A stretch of 64,000 bases of DNA from Brevibacillus antibioticus (GTDB lineage: Bacteria; Bacillota; Bacilli; Brevibacillales; Brevibacillaceae): NCBI RefSeq assembly GCF_005217615.1, contig NZ_SZNK01000001.1:4511001-4575000 (forward strand), in the 5' to 3' direction. Made by a program: the position numbers and the translations under genes. Below the pieces are notes generated by a model that worked only from the letters and a program-made list of their open reading frames with translations, ran no database searches and was not told the origin of the DNA. This document shows, in pieces, positions 36,970-45,480 of this stretch; the stretch's first letter is position 1; every line of letters begins with the position of its first letter.

Positions 36970-38340
36970 TCACATGTTCTTGTAAGGTTCATCTTGCCCC
37001 TCCACTATACTGCGGAACTTTTCCTCAACTAATTTGGTAAGTGGACGATTTAACCCGGCAGCTTTAAGTAAGCGCCAACCCTGAATTTTGAATCCTTGTT
37101 CCTTGATCACAGATGAAGCAGACTCTAAACGTCGTATTTGATATTCCTGCGTGGATTCAATTTCTTGAATTATGTAGCTCCTGGTAAGAGGTAATTTGTT
37201 TAGACATTTCTCCAGCAAGACATTAAACTTTGTACGACCAATATGCCTAGATAGAGCAGCGACAGTAATTCGTTGAGGCTTACTCTTCTGCGCTTTAATT
37301 TCAGCAACTGCCTTTTCTACTTCCCATCGAAAATACTCGTCCCTTTTTGCCCAATCCTTCGTCGGGTTGCTCTTATTCAATGGTTCCGTTGTTTCTTTAT
37401 ATAGCTTCCTTCCACCACCCTCATACTGTCCTCGTGGCGCTATATTCTCTGAGACGCCCAGCCCTAGAAACTCGGACAGTAAAATACAACGTAACGGATG
37501 AGAAACCATTATTTTGCCTCTAACGATTTTGTGCAGCCATGTTTCGGATAAACCATTCTTAACCTCACAATTTATAGACTTTAAAAACTCAGAGGTAAAA
37601 TAACCATCAAAATCATCAAGCAACTTACGCAAGTGGAATCGCCCTTCTTTAGTAACGTATTCGCTACCGACTAAGTTCTTGGAATCGACATACCGAAATG
37701 ATTGACATAGCAATATCTCCGATCTTTGGGCGACTCTCAGATATATATCAGGAACAATGTCGTACGTCTTATATTCATTCTCCTTCTGGACTGTACTAAG
37801 GGGCTGAAATCTAAACTTTTGTTCACGAGTTGTGTACGGGATCGCCGAATTGCTGAGCCACATCTTATGAATTGGACAAGTTAAAACACCAGGGAGTTGA
37901 TGAAGCCGATGCCAATAGGGCTCGCCATATTTTTCAACGTCATCCCGATAACATCCTACGCAATACCTCATATTGACCGGCAATTTGATCGTGCTTGCCG
38001 GTATCCCCACTGAGATGTGAATTTCTCCCCAGCTAGTCCCTTCCGCCATTAAGCGATATAATCGTTCGGTCTTATCTTTGGACAAGTAGGTAGCATAATA
38101 CGGATAGAGAGTGTGCCTCTGGATGAGTTCATCCACGGTGTAAATTTCCCCAATCCTTCTAGCCAATGACCCCAAATGGCTTGGTAAATCTACAGTTGCA
38201 CACACCAGCCGTTCACCGAACAAATCACGGACTGTTTGCTTCTGTGACCTATTCCCCGATATCTGATGATACCTTGCAATACCGCTATATATTATTTCAT
38301 CCGGGTACAGAGAAGGGAAAAACGCTAACAATAGAATCAT
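36970..38340 (-). CDS. second TniQ-family protein
   Basis: TniQ-domain protein of 456 residues, beginning FFPSLYPDEIIYSGIARYHQ with a zinc finger CVGCYRDDVEKYGEPYWHRL...CPIHKMWL (about residues 128-165). The C-terminal half is helical and shorter than in the TnsD-like protein. Elements with two TniQ proteins commonly use them for different targets, for example a fixed chromosomal site and mobile plasmids. ATG at 38340 directly abuts AGGAAGG, and both lie inside the loop of a 12-bp inverted repeat, so translation may be controlled; a TTG three codons later has better spacing. The gene follows tnsC after a short tandem repeat. Confidence 0.85.
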   Translation of the reverse strand: MILLLAFFPSLYPDEIIYSGIARYHQISGNRSQKQTVRDLFGERLVCATVDLPSHLGSLARRIGEIYTVDELIQRHTLYPYYATYLSKDKTERLYRLMAEGTSWGEIHISVGIPASTIKLPVNMRYCVGCYRDDVEKYGEPYWHRLHQLPGVLTCPIHKMWLSNSAIPYTTREQKFRFQPLSTVQKENEYKTYDIVPDIYLRVAQRSEILLCQSFRYVDSKNLVGSEYVTKEGRFHLRKLLDDFDGYFTSEFLKSINCEVKNGLSETWLHKIVRGKIMVSHPLRCILLSEFLGLGVSENIAPRGQYEGGGRKLYKETTEPLNKSNPTKDWAKRDEYFRWEVEKAVAEIKAQKSKPQRITVAALSRHIGRTKFNVLLEKCLNKLPLTRSYIIQEIESTQEYQIRRLESASSVIKEQGFKIQGWRLLKAAGLNRPLTKLVEEKFRSIVEGQDEPYKNM

Positions 38341-38364
38341 CCTTCCTGGAGGTTCTATTGTTAG
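38325..38364 (-). promoter_or_regulatory. hairpin around the start of the second TniQ gene
   Basis: Perfect 12-bp arms CTAACAATAGAA (38325-38336) and its complement (38353-38364). The 16-base loop holds AGGAAGG and the ATG. Confidence 0.65.
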
Positions 38365-38379
38365 TTTTCCCTTCTCATT

Positions 38380-38419
38380 ATTACTCTATTACTCTATTAC
38401 TCTATTACTCTATTACTCT
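38380..38419. repeat. five-fold 8-bp tandem repeat
   Basis: ATTACTCT repeated five times exactly, between the tnsC stop and the second TniQ gene. Slippage here would change the distance between the genes. Confidence 0.9.
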
Positions 38420-40170
38420 CAAACAATCAGTCTCGATAAATCCTCATCTGTTGCAACACTCCCCTGCTCCACCAATTTCGCATAAAGCTCTTCCCCTTTA
38501 ACATTGCTATCTTTGGCTGCATTCCTAAGATCGTCCTCGTCTAAGACAGCTTGCTCTTTTTTTCGGAGTTTTCTGCTTTTAGATTTTGTATCGCAGGTAG
38601 ATTTCGTTGCAGGTTGCGGATTTACAATATCAGACGCTGCCACGTGGGCTTCCAACTCCTCAAGGACCTCTCTTCTTAACGCGACAATGTTCTTTTCAGA
38701 CTCATTCCGGTGCAGCACACGTTCTGCGATTTCTTCTGCAATATTTGCCGTTGCCCCAAAGTCCAGAGCTGTCTTAACCAATTCTAGATACCTCTCGTGG
38801 TCCATCTCCGTCTTTTCGTCCCGTTTTACCATCGTGCGAATCTCCCCATGCAAACTCACCTTCTCTGTTGCTTTCTGAAGAAACTCATCAAGTGCGTCCC
38901 AAGTAGGTCGAAGATCATCGACAAGCATTTTTCCTGAAGGATCGTTTCGCTTGAGTGCTTTTAACAAAGGTTGAACCAACTGCATATGCCTGTTTGCTAC
39001 ATCCTTAAGGACACTTACCGTAATTCGTTCTTTCTCATCCCCGTACATAATGACTTCCCATTGGGAAAGCATATATAGTTTCACGGCAATATCCACGATT
39101 CCTTGCGACAAATCGTACATTGTATTCTTTATTGCCTCGTTTAACTTCGTCGAGGTACTAGTCCATTGATATTTCCAAAGACGTTCAAGGAAATAATTCC
39201 ACTCCTCCCCTTTGTTGAGACGATCCATGATCAAATCACCTTGCCCTGTACTTCTACGTGCCTGACTGAAAGATCCCGATAGCAATTTCATCGCTTTGAA
39301 CGTACCAATAAGAACTACAGGGACTCCAATCGTATTAATCAACTGAGTAAAGTAGTTTAACATTCGCTCGGCACCGCCACTCTTCATAAAACTAAGATTC
39401 TGTATCTCGTCGATGACTAACGTACCGAGCCCATGTAGCGTCGAAATATGGGCCATGATTGGAATCAAGATATCCACAGATGACCCTTTAGAAGCAAACT
39501 TCCTGAAGTAGTTTGTGCCTAGATGTGAATCAACAGCCTGAAAGAAGTTTAGGCACAACCCCTTTAATGAACCGTCGAACGGACAGTTCAACTTTAGCCA
39601 TACCAGTTGCTTACGAATAAATGGCTGCCCATTGTAATAGGAGTGGTGAATAACTTGTGGATATAACAACAAGGAGCTCTCGATGGCCGTTGTCTTCCCT
39701 TGCCCGCTTACCCCTAGAATTGCAAAGCCGGTTGCTGTAGAACGCACACCTGCCACATTCGCCCCGCCCATCCCAACCCCTGCGTCTAAAATCTCCTTGA
39801 AACCAAAATGAAACTGCCTCACAGTTTCGGGGAAGAACGGGTTCCTTGCTTTGTATCCATGCCTAATTAATCTGGAGAGTCTTTGCTCTACCAATAAATG
39901 TGACGGCAATGGCTCTACGTAATCGCTGATTTGCTGAATAAGGTGGAGCCGCGTTTGCTTCCCCAGCTTTCTTTGCTCCTCTTTGTAGTCGGGGTACTTC
40001 CCAACATGAGTTGCAACATACTCCTCCTCAAATATTGAAGGCAGCGCTTCAATAAAAGGATTGTTCTTGTATCCACCGATCACTTGAGGCGTATATTGGG
40101 CCCCTACCTGTTTACCAATTAAACTCGGAGTATAGTGATACACGCGTTCTGTATTTGTTTTCTTACCCAT
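38419..40170 (-). CDS. tnsC: transposition ATPase TnsC
   Basis: AAA+ regulator of 583 residues that links the target selector to the TnsAB transposase. Walker A is LGVSGQGKTTA (about 152-162), Walker B is GTLVIDEIQNLS (about 249-260), and a sensor-like VVLIGTFKAMKLL follows. An N-terminal part (about 1-140) and a charged C-terminal tail (about 470-583) correspond to the TniQ- and TnsA/B-contacting ends of Tn7 TnsC. ATG overlaps the tnsB stop by 8 bases and follows AGGAGG, so translation is coupled. Confidence 0.92.
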   Translation of the reverse strand: MGKKTNTERVYHYTPSLIGKQVGAQYTPQVIGGYKNNPFIEALPSIFEEEYVATHVGKYPDYKEEQRKLGKQTRLHLIQQISDYVEPLPSHLLVEQRLSRLIRHGYKARNPFFPETVRQFHFGFKEILDAGVGMGGANVAGVRSTATGFAILGVSGQGKTTAIESSLLLYPQVIHHSYYNGQPFIRKQLVWLKLNCPFDGSLKGLCLNFFQAVDSHLGTNYFRKFASKGSSVDILIPIMAHISTLHGLGTLVIDEIQNLSFMKSGGAERMLNYFTQLINTIGVPVVLIGTFKAMKLLSGSFSQARRSTGQGDLIMDRLNKGEEWNYFLERLWKYQWTSTSTKLNEAIKNTMYDLSQGIVDIAVKLYMLSQWEVIMYGDEKERITVSVLKDVANRHMQLVQPLLKALKRNDPSGKMLVDDLRPTWDALDEFLQKATEKVSLHGEIRTMVKRDEKTEMDHERYLELVKTALDFGATANIAEEIAERVLHRNESEKNIVALRREVLEELEAHVAASDIVNPQPATKSTCDTKSKSRKLRKKEQAVLDEDDLRNAAKDSNVKGEELYAKLVEQGSVATDEDLSRLIV

Positions 40171-42331
40171 GATCTTTGGTCCTCCTTACGGTAGATAAGA
40201 TATCCAACTTAGACTTTGGCTGATAGATCTCTAACACTTCGTCACTTCCATCCGCCTCATCCTCAATCGGTTCAATTCCTTCTGATCTATCTAGCTCGAA
40301 ACTTTGCAATTTCCTTAACTTATCCCGCTCATTTTTTCGATTGGCTCGAATATTCGCTTTTCTTTTGGTTTTTGTTAACGAACTATCACGATGCTCTTTT
40401 GCCCTTTCTTCCGCCTGAGCTTTGATGTTTTCTAGCTTTACACTCAGACTGACTTCTTGCTGAAGTAGTGTGGTGTTATATAAAGTTTTCTGCAACTTTT
40501 CCTCGAACCGTTTCATCTTAACTTCCTCTAAACTGAGATTCGAGAAACGAGATGATTTTTCAAGCATTTGACACTTAATAAAACCGCGTCCATCCTGAAC
40601 TTTCACGTAGACGAAGTTCATGCAACGCCTGTCATAGGCTATAACTGTTTTAATAGATTTCCCTTGCACAAACCACCCCTGGTTCGCCAACTCTTCACAT
40701 CCGAAAAACATGCCTTCAAAGTAAATGCCTTCGGAGCTTGCAGTTACTTCTGTCTCAGGCAAGACATTTAAACGTACGATATCCGGGTGTACTTCTTGCA
40801 GGAAATGATCATGGGCTATACCCCAATTCCATAACTCCCTAGGTACCGGTCTAACTTGATCTCTAGATAATGCTTTATCCAACGGATAATGCTCCATGTA
40901 ATGAAAATTGTTCCGAAACAAAATCAATTCAATTATCATCTTCGTGAAATCTTTTAACGTTAACTTGGCATCCAACACATAATCCGGTCCCCCACGCTTC
41001 TTGTATTCCTTTTTCACCGCCCCCGGCATCCATGGTTGTAATGACACATTTAACGTCCTAAACTGTTGTTCAACAATGCCTTTTAGATCTGCTCTGTAAG
41101 GTGGCGCATTCTTCAATTTAATCCCCAAGGCCTTACCTAACGAATCCGCGTTCTTGCTCTCCATCTCCCCTCTGTCTGCAAAGAAATGTTGCGGCATATG
41201 ATGACACGGCCATTCATCTTCATCGATCTCGAGGCCATACTGGGCACAAAATTCCACCTTGTTCACGCTAGTGTTTTCGATCGCCATCATGATTCCTTGC
41301 CAAGACGGCCCCTCGAAACCAACATACATCCCTGCAACCATATGGCTCCAGACATCAACAACGATATATACTACCGGTCGGCCGATAATTTGATTCGGAT
41401 CATCCATGCTCACTAAGTACACATCGGCAACCGTAGCATCAATCTCGAAAATTTGCCCAGGCCCGCTTGCCTTTCTAGTTTCCGATCCAAGTAGAGGTCT
41501 GAAATCCCGATCAAAATTAACCTTTCCTTCGCGAGCAACCAACCTTTTATGTCGTGTATATCTAGTTCGTATATAGTACCGCAATTGAGCAATGCTAGGG
41601 ATCTTGTGATAGGGGAGAATGATGGGTACTTCAACCCCTCGCTCGATTTTGGTTTCGATTTGGTACTCCTTTCCTTTCAACATCTCAATGTATGTATGCT
41701 TGACGGAATCCCTTCTGTTGATTTTTAGGTAAACATCCCTAATGTACCTGTCAAAAATCCTTCGTGTATCCTCGTCTACCACAACGCCCTTCAACATTGG
41801 ATCAACTACAGTTGTAATTCTTGGCCTCCCCATCTTACTAGTAGGATTTTTCCTTTTATTTGGCCCTCCACAATTTCTGAATCGGGGAAGTAACGCATTC
41901 ACCATCTTCCCTCCCATCCAGTAATAACGCAGGTACTTATAAATGAATTTCTTCCCCTTCTTTCTACGCAGGCAAGTATCCTTAATAATTTGAAAGCGTT
42001 CCCTCTTATCGTACAAATTTGGCTCTAAGTCTACGATGTCACTTATGCAAGACCAGGCATGATCCCTTACTTCGATTTCTTTAGGAGTTAACTTCTCCTC
42101 TGGAATCATGAACTTGGCATAAGGATCGTAAGGTAACTTCATAACCTTACCTGCATCTAGTTCATTTTGTAATTCCGAAAGGTGTCCCCACTTGGGTAGC
42201 CCGTTCTTGTCGATAATTGAAATCGTAACTACAGCGTCCTTATCGCGATCGATCCAGAGGATTCTTTCACAATCTTGTATTTCCCCTTCCGGGGTATCTC
42301 GCCTCAGTACGTTGTTCACAAATAAGTTCAC
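40163..42331 (-). CDS. tnsB: transposase TnsB
   Basis: DDE transposase of 722 residues that binds the end repeats and joins the 3' ends. The catalytic triad is D298 (IFEIDATV), D386 (FFADRGEM) and E421 (KGIVEQQF); the spacings of 88 and 35 equal those of Tn7 TnsB (D273, D361, E396). The N-terminal part contains DNA-binding helices and the C-terminus a basic tail (KTKRKANIRANRKNERDKL) that in Tn7 touches TnsC. The start is GTG, eight bases after GGAGGG, two bases beyond the tnsA stop. It should recognise the GTGTGGAACC-type sites at both ends of element B. Confidence 0.93.
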   Translation of the reverse strand: MNLFVNNVLRRDTPEGEIQDCERILWIDRDKDAVVTISIIDKNGLPKWGHLSELQNELDAGKVMKLPYDPYAKFMIPEEKLTPKEIEVRDHAWSCISDIVDLEPNLYDKRERFQIIKDTCLRRKKGKKFIYKYLRYYWMGGKMVNALLPRFRNCGGPNKRKNPTSKMGRPRITTVVDPMLKGVVVDEDTRRIFDRYIRDVYLKINRRDSVKHTYIEMLKGKEYQIETKIERGVEVPIILPYHKIPSIAQLRYYIRTRYTRHKRLVAREGKVNFDRDFRPLLGSETRKASGPGQIFEIDATVADVYLVSMDDPNQIIGRPVVYIVVDVWSHMVAGMYVGFEGPSWQGIMMAIENTSVNKVEFCAQYGLEIDEDEWPCHHMPQHFFADRGEMESKNADSLGKALGIKLKNAPPYRADLKGIVEQQFRTLNVSLQPWMPGAVKKEYKKRGGPDYVLDAKLTLKDFTKMIIELILFRNNFHYMEHYPLDKALSRDQVRPVPRELWNWGIAHDHFLQEVHPDIVRLNVLPETEVTASSEGIYFEGMFFGCEELANQGWFVQGKSIKTVIAYDRRCMNFVYVKVQDGRGFIKCQMLEKSSRFSNLSLEEVKMKRFEEKLQKTLYNTTLLQQEVSLSVKLENIKAQAEERAKEHRDSSLTKTKRKANIRANRKNERDKLRKLQSFELDRSEGIEPIEDEADGSDEVLEIYQPKSKLDILSTVRRTKDHG

Positions 42332-42333
42332 TT

Positions 42334-43167
42334 CTATATCCCTCCAATTGGAAAGTTGTTCTCTTTGATTATCAAGGGATTTAAGGTTGATCTAACCCGT
42401 TCCTTCATATCAATCACCCAATATCGATTCGCGATTAGGTGCTTCACAATTTGAATACAAGTTCCCTTAGGAAGTGCATACTGCTTATCTAAAGCTAAGG
42501 TCACTTTGGCCAGCGGAGTATCGCTCTGCCTAAGTGCGTTAAAGAGATCTGGTTGCATTTGGTTAACAAGATCCTTGTTAACATGTCCTAGGGAACTCAG
42601 TGTCTTAGCTGAGTGAAGCCACTCAACATTCTTAACCAAATCATAGTTAATCTGTTGCTCAGTGATTAAGGACCACTCAATCCCCATTTCCTTAAAGAAA
42701 TGCTTCTCGATTTGCATTTTCTCCAGGGTTCTTATATTCAACTTGCTGATTGGTTTTATCGAGTGCGCGATAAAACCGACATCTTCCCCTTTCTTTACTG
42801 TAAGAACCATGTCTGCTGTCATAACGATAGGATGCTTCGTCTTTGGATCAATCGGATGTCGAATACCAAGCTTTTGAGCGATAAACAGGGTTTTCTCAAG
42901 AGGTAGTAGCGGGAACTGCTCCCGAATATCGACTACCTCTTCAGACCATTCCATCTGATAATGATGCGCGAGTTCAAAATGTTCTGACAGGTAATGGTGA
43001 AGCCGCCCACTCTTCCAGCCCAGTATCCTCGTTACCACCCCTGTCGAAGGCACATCATGAATCGTAAGCCACGGTTTATACTCAGCAAAGTGCCCCGCTC
43101 CTCTCCCCTCCTTTATTCTTCTTGCTATCGATGCTGCAGTAGTTCTTGTTCTAGCTTTAGCCACCAT
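42334..43167 (-). CDS. tnsA: TnsA endonuclease of element B
   Basis: A 277-residue 5'-end nuclease of the cut-and-paste transposase. By alignment with the other TnsA in this window the catalytic residues are E65 (SEHFELAH), D119 (MTADMVL) and K138 (HSIKPI), followed by a winged-helix part. The N-terminus is arginine-rich (MVAKARTRTTAASIARR). It opens the operon tnsA-tnsB-tnsC-TniQ-TnsD. Its promoter (TTGACA/TATTAT) is flanked by repeated GTTAAATA boxes and faces an XRE-type regulator, which suggests the whole transposition operon is repressed. Confidence 0.92.
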   Translation of the reverse strand: MVAKARTRTTAASIARRIKEGRGAGHFAEYKPWLTIHDVPSTGVVTRILGWKSGRLHHYLSEHFELAHHYQMEWSEEVVDIREQFPLLPLEKTLFIAQKLGIRHPIDPKTKHPIVMTADMVLTVKKGEDVGFIAHSIKPISKLNIRTLEKMQIEKHFFKEMGIEWSLITEQQINYDLVKNVEWLHSAKTLSSLGHVNKDLVNQMQPDLFNALRQSDTPLAKVTLALDKQYALPKGTCIQIVKHLIANRYWVIDMKERVRSTLNPLIIKENNFPIGGI

Positions 43168-43179
43168 TCACACCTCTTT

Positions 43180-43278
43180 GTTAAATATTTTTTAACAATA
43201 TAATTAATTCAGAAAAATAATATTTAACACGGATAATATACAAATACTATTTAACCTGTCAACATTTATTGTTAAATA
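43180..43278 (-). promoter_or_regulatory. tnsA promoter with repeated GTTAAATA operators
   Basis: Minus-strand TTGACA (43257-43262), an 18-bp spacer and TATTAT (43233-43238). GTTAAATA boxes occur at 43180-43187 (with an inverse TTTAAC to 43196), 43221-43228, 43248-43255 and 43271-43278, i.e. around, inside and downstream of the promoter. They are likely sites for the divergent XRE protein. Confidence 0.65.
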
Positions 43279-43335
43279 ATATTCTACTATGTTATTCTTA
43301 AAGGGAATTACGTGAGACCAATGGAGGTCATTAGA

Positions 43336-43830
43336 ATGTCTCAACTCGGAGGACGAATTAAAGAACAGAGAATAAAGCAAAAATGGACCCAAGATGTTCT
43401 TGCTCAAAAAATTGGTGCTTCAAAGCATGTTATTTCAAACTGGGAACGTGGGGTGGCAAACCCTGATTACAAACAAATTGTCCTTTTGTGTAATGCCCTC
43501 TCTGTATCTGCTGATTATCTGCTCGGCATCACAGAGTTGCCAGTTCCATACTACAAGGACCCATTTGGTCAGTTATTCTTTCTACCTCATGTCGATTACT
43601 CATTTGTTAAGGAGCGTGCATGGGATTTACTGAAGCTTATTGACTCTGGAATCGTATTATCTGTGAACAAGGAGGAACTCACCAGCAAAGATAAAATCCT
43701 TCTCCACGAAGTAATTTCATCGATAGTCAGTAGACTTCACGAGGTGACTCGGGGGACCGAGGAAAGAACGAAAGAACTGCTTACGAAACAATTTTCGGAT
43801 GAGCCCTCCTCGGACAACTCATTGTTTTAG
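43336..43830 (+). CDS. XRE-family regulator facing tnsA
   Basis: DNA-binding protein of 164 residues. The N-terminal helix-turn-helix is typical of Cro/CI-type regulators: GGRIKEQRIKQKWTQDVLAQ, then GASKHVISNWERGVANPDYK and VSADYLLGI (about residues 4-65). The rest is helical, without a peptidase or ligand motif. ATG at 43336 lies seven bases after GGAGGT. It is divergent from tnsA across four GTTAAATA boxes and probably represses both itself and the transposition operon. Confidence 0.85.
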   Translation: MSQLGGRIKEQRIKQKWTQDVLAQKIGASKHVISNWERGVANPDYKQIVLLCNALSVSADYLLGITELPVPYYKDPFGQLFFLPHVDYSFVKERAWDLLKLIDSGIVLSVNKEELTSKDKILLHEVISSIVSRLHEVTRGTEERTKELLTKQFSDEPSSDNSLF

Positions 43831-44108
43831 TTTCCGATGTTGCCTTCGGTATTCCTTTAACTCTTGTATTCTTTCGAACCAAGCTGCTCTGATCGCTAAG
43901 GAACATGAGTAAAATTTACCTGGACACCTCTCCTCGTTACTTTCGCTCATCTTTTCTCAGATTGTTGCAAAACCCCCCCTCAATTCTTTAATACTATATT
44001 TTATATCCGTTTATCGATATTTTAGTCACCATTATCTATTTATTTTCAAGTGGAGGTCATAATCCATTGCCATGGATAGGTGTTATTCATGGTGGATAGC
44101 AAAAATAA
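43831..44108. other. gap between the regulator and jetD
   Basis: About 280 bp with no gene. It holds CATGGATAGGTGTTATTCATG-like imperfect symmetry near 44071-44093 and AT-rich sequence; I see no TnsB-type site here, so it is not an old element end. Confidence 0.4.
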
Positions 44109-44162
44109 AACAAGCGAACCATCGAGATTAAGGTCTAAGACGCCCATCTCGTAGATCGCTTG
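44109..44162 (-). terminator. terminator of the Wadjet operon
   Basis: Arms with ACAAGCGA/TCGCTTGT and CGAGAT/ATCTCG (44109-44162) overlapping the end of jetD, followed on the minus strand by TTTTATTTTTG. Confidence 0.6.
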
Positions 44163-45480
44163 TCATTACTAAATTAGATTCGATATCTTTAATTAACGAC
44201 GGAATGAGTTCCTCTTGGTAACCCGCCATTTGTCTTTCCATGATCGCTTTTGCCACCGAAATTAGTCTAGTTGACCCTACCTGCTTCAACTGGTTCAATC
44301 GGGCTATATCTTTAATTAGTGTACTCGGGGCAGTTTTTTCATAATCTGCGAGGGAGTACCTCCAAGGAACCGCGTTTTGGGGATAGCGAAGAAGAATCCG
44401 ATTTGCCATCATTACACCCTCAGGATCAAAATCACCAGAATACATTAGAGGTATGTTAGGTGCACTAGCAACAATCCTGTCGAGCAACTGCAAGGCTGCT
44501 AAACGTGGTTGCCCATAGGTACATACGACTGAGGGAATCCGATCTTTGCCTTCGAAGTAATCTAGGATAGCTGAAAAGACAACAGGATTTTCAACAATAT
44601 AGAGATAATTATTTATAGGAACACAAGTATCATAACGTGAAATATCCCTCAACGATAAATCTAGATAACTCCTGTCCTCATAGGCACCTTTATGTTTCCT
44701 ACATTCTTTTCCATCTTTGGTGGCTATAAGTCCAATAACCGTAATTTTATTAGTCATATCCTCTTGAAGAATTCCGTGACGTAACAAAAGATCTGTTTCT
44801 TCTTCGGCACTAAGTTTTGAACGTACCTGTGCCTCTCCTTCTTTCCATAACAAAACATCTATGAGAATGTGTCTAAGCCCTTCTCCACGATCCAAAGAAT
44901 GTGGATTTCCCGTTATATGAGAAGCGAATATAGGTAACCGCACAATTGGTCGAATAGGCATTTTGGAAAGAATGGTACATACATAGGGATAGATCCGTTT
45001 AAAAGCGTCTTCATCTCTTTTGTAAGTTGATTCGATCCGTTTCGAACGTTCACTATTTGAAAGTAAATCGTCCAGAAGCCTTACACATTCTGGGGTTTGG
45101 CAGGATTCCCGATGTGCTAATAGCCAGTCCTTTCGTTTATCACGTGCCGATTCTATTTCTTCTCGTTTGGTTGTTAGAGCTTTCCCGAAATACGCCTCCA
45201 ACAGATCATAAAGTTCTACCCCTCGATACGCAGACCGATCAAGCGCTTCTTGAAACTTTTTCCCCGATATCGATAGTTTCCCCGATACAGGTAACGGCTG
45301 ATACTTACGCAAAAAAGCACTGATCATGCGATGTTCTTCTATGGTAGGTTTGAATACAACGGTACCAAAAGAACCATAACTTTCAAAACGGGAAGCAAAT
45401 TGCTGAAACAATCGCTCAAACCCGCCCGTTTGTCGTAACGAATTCGCTGCTTGTATCGCGTGTTCTTTCACGATGTTCAC
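44128..45480 (-). CDS. jetD: Wadjet type II nuclease subunit JetD
   Basis: A 450-residue TOPRIM-type nuclease (DUF2399/TIGR02679 group) that cuts plasmid DNA once the SMC-like JetABC complex has extruded it. The C-terminal TOPRIM signature is seen: YIVENPVVFSAIL (about residue 297), then MYSGDFDPEGVMMANRIL (about 350), with a DxD pair. The N-terminal region is helical. GTG start overlapping the jetC stop by four bases (GTGA). Last gene of the operon jetA-B-C-D. Confidence 0.9.
   Translation of the reverse strand: MNIVKEHAIQAANSLRQTGGFERLFQQFASRFESYGSFGTVVFKPTIEEHRMISAFLRKYQPLPVSGKLSISGKKFQEALDRSAYRGVELYDLLEAYFGKALTTKREEIESARDKRKDWLLAHRESCQTPECVRLLDDLLSNSERSKRIESTYKRDEDAFKRIYPYVCTILSKMPIRPIVRLPIFASHITGNPHSLDRGEGLRHILIDVLLWKEGEAQVRSKLSAEEETDLLLRHGILQEDMTNKITVIGLIATKDGKECRKHKGAYEDRSYLDLSLRDISRYDTCVPINNYLYIVENPVVFSAILDYFEGKDRIPSVVCTYGQPRLAALQLLDRIVASAPNIPLMYSGDFDPEGVMMANRILLRYPQNAVPWRYSLADYEKTAPSTLIKDIARLNQLKQVGSTRLISVAKAIMERQMAGYQEELIPSLIKDIESNLVMTSDLRDGRLRP

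Noticed and set aside
38380..38419. Short repeats taken as a possible CRISPR array
   Set aside because: The 8-bp units abut without spacers; no cas genes occur in the window.
34817..43167. CRISPR-associated transposon
   Set aside because: tnsABC and tniQ are present, but no Cas proteins, repeats or spacers can be found, and the position at glmS fits protein-guided targeting.
43860..44108. Possible end of a separate element between tnsA and Wadjet
   Set aside because: No TnsB-type site of either kind and no TGT/ACA terminus with repeats could be placed here.
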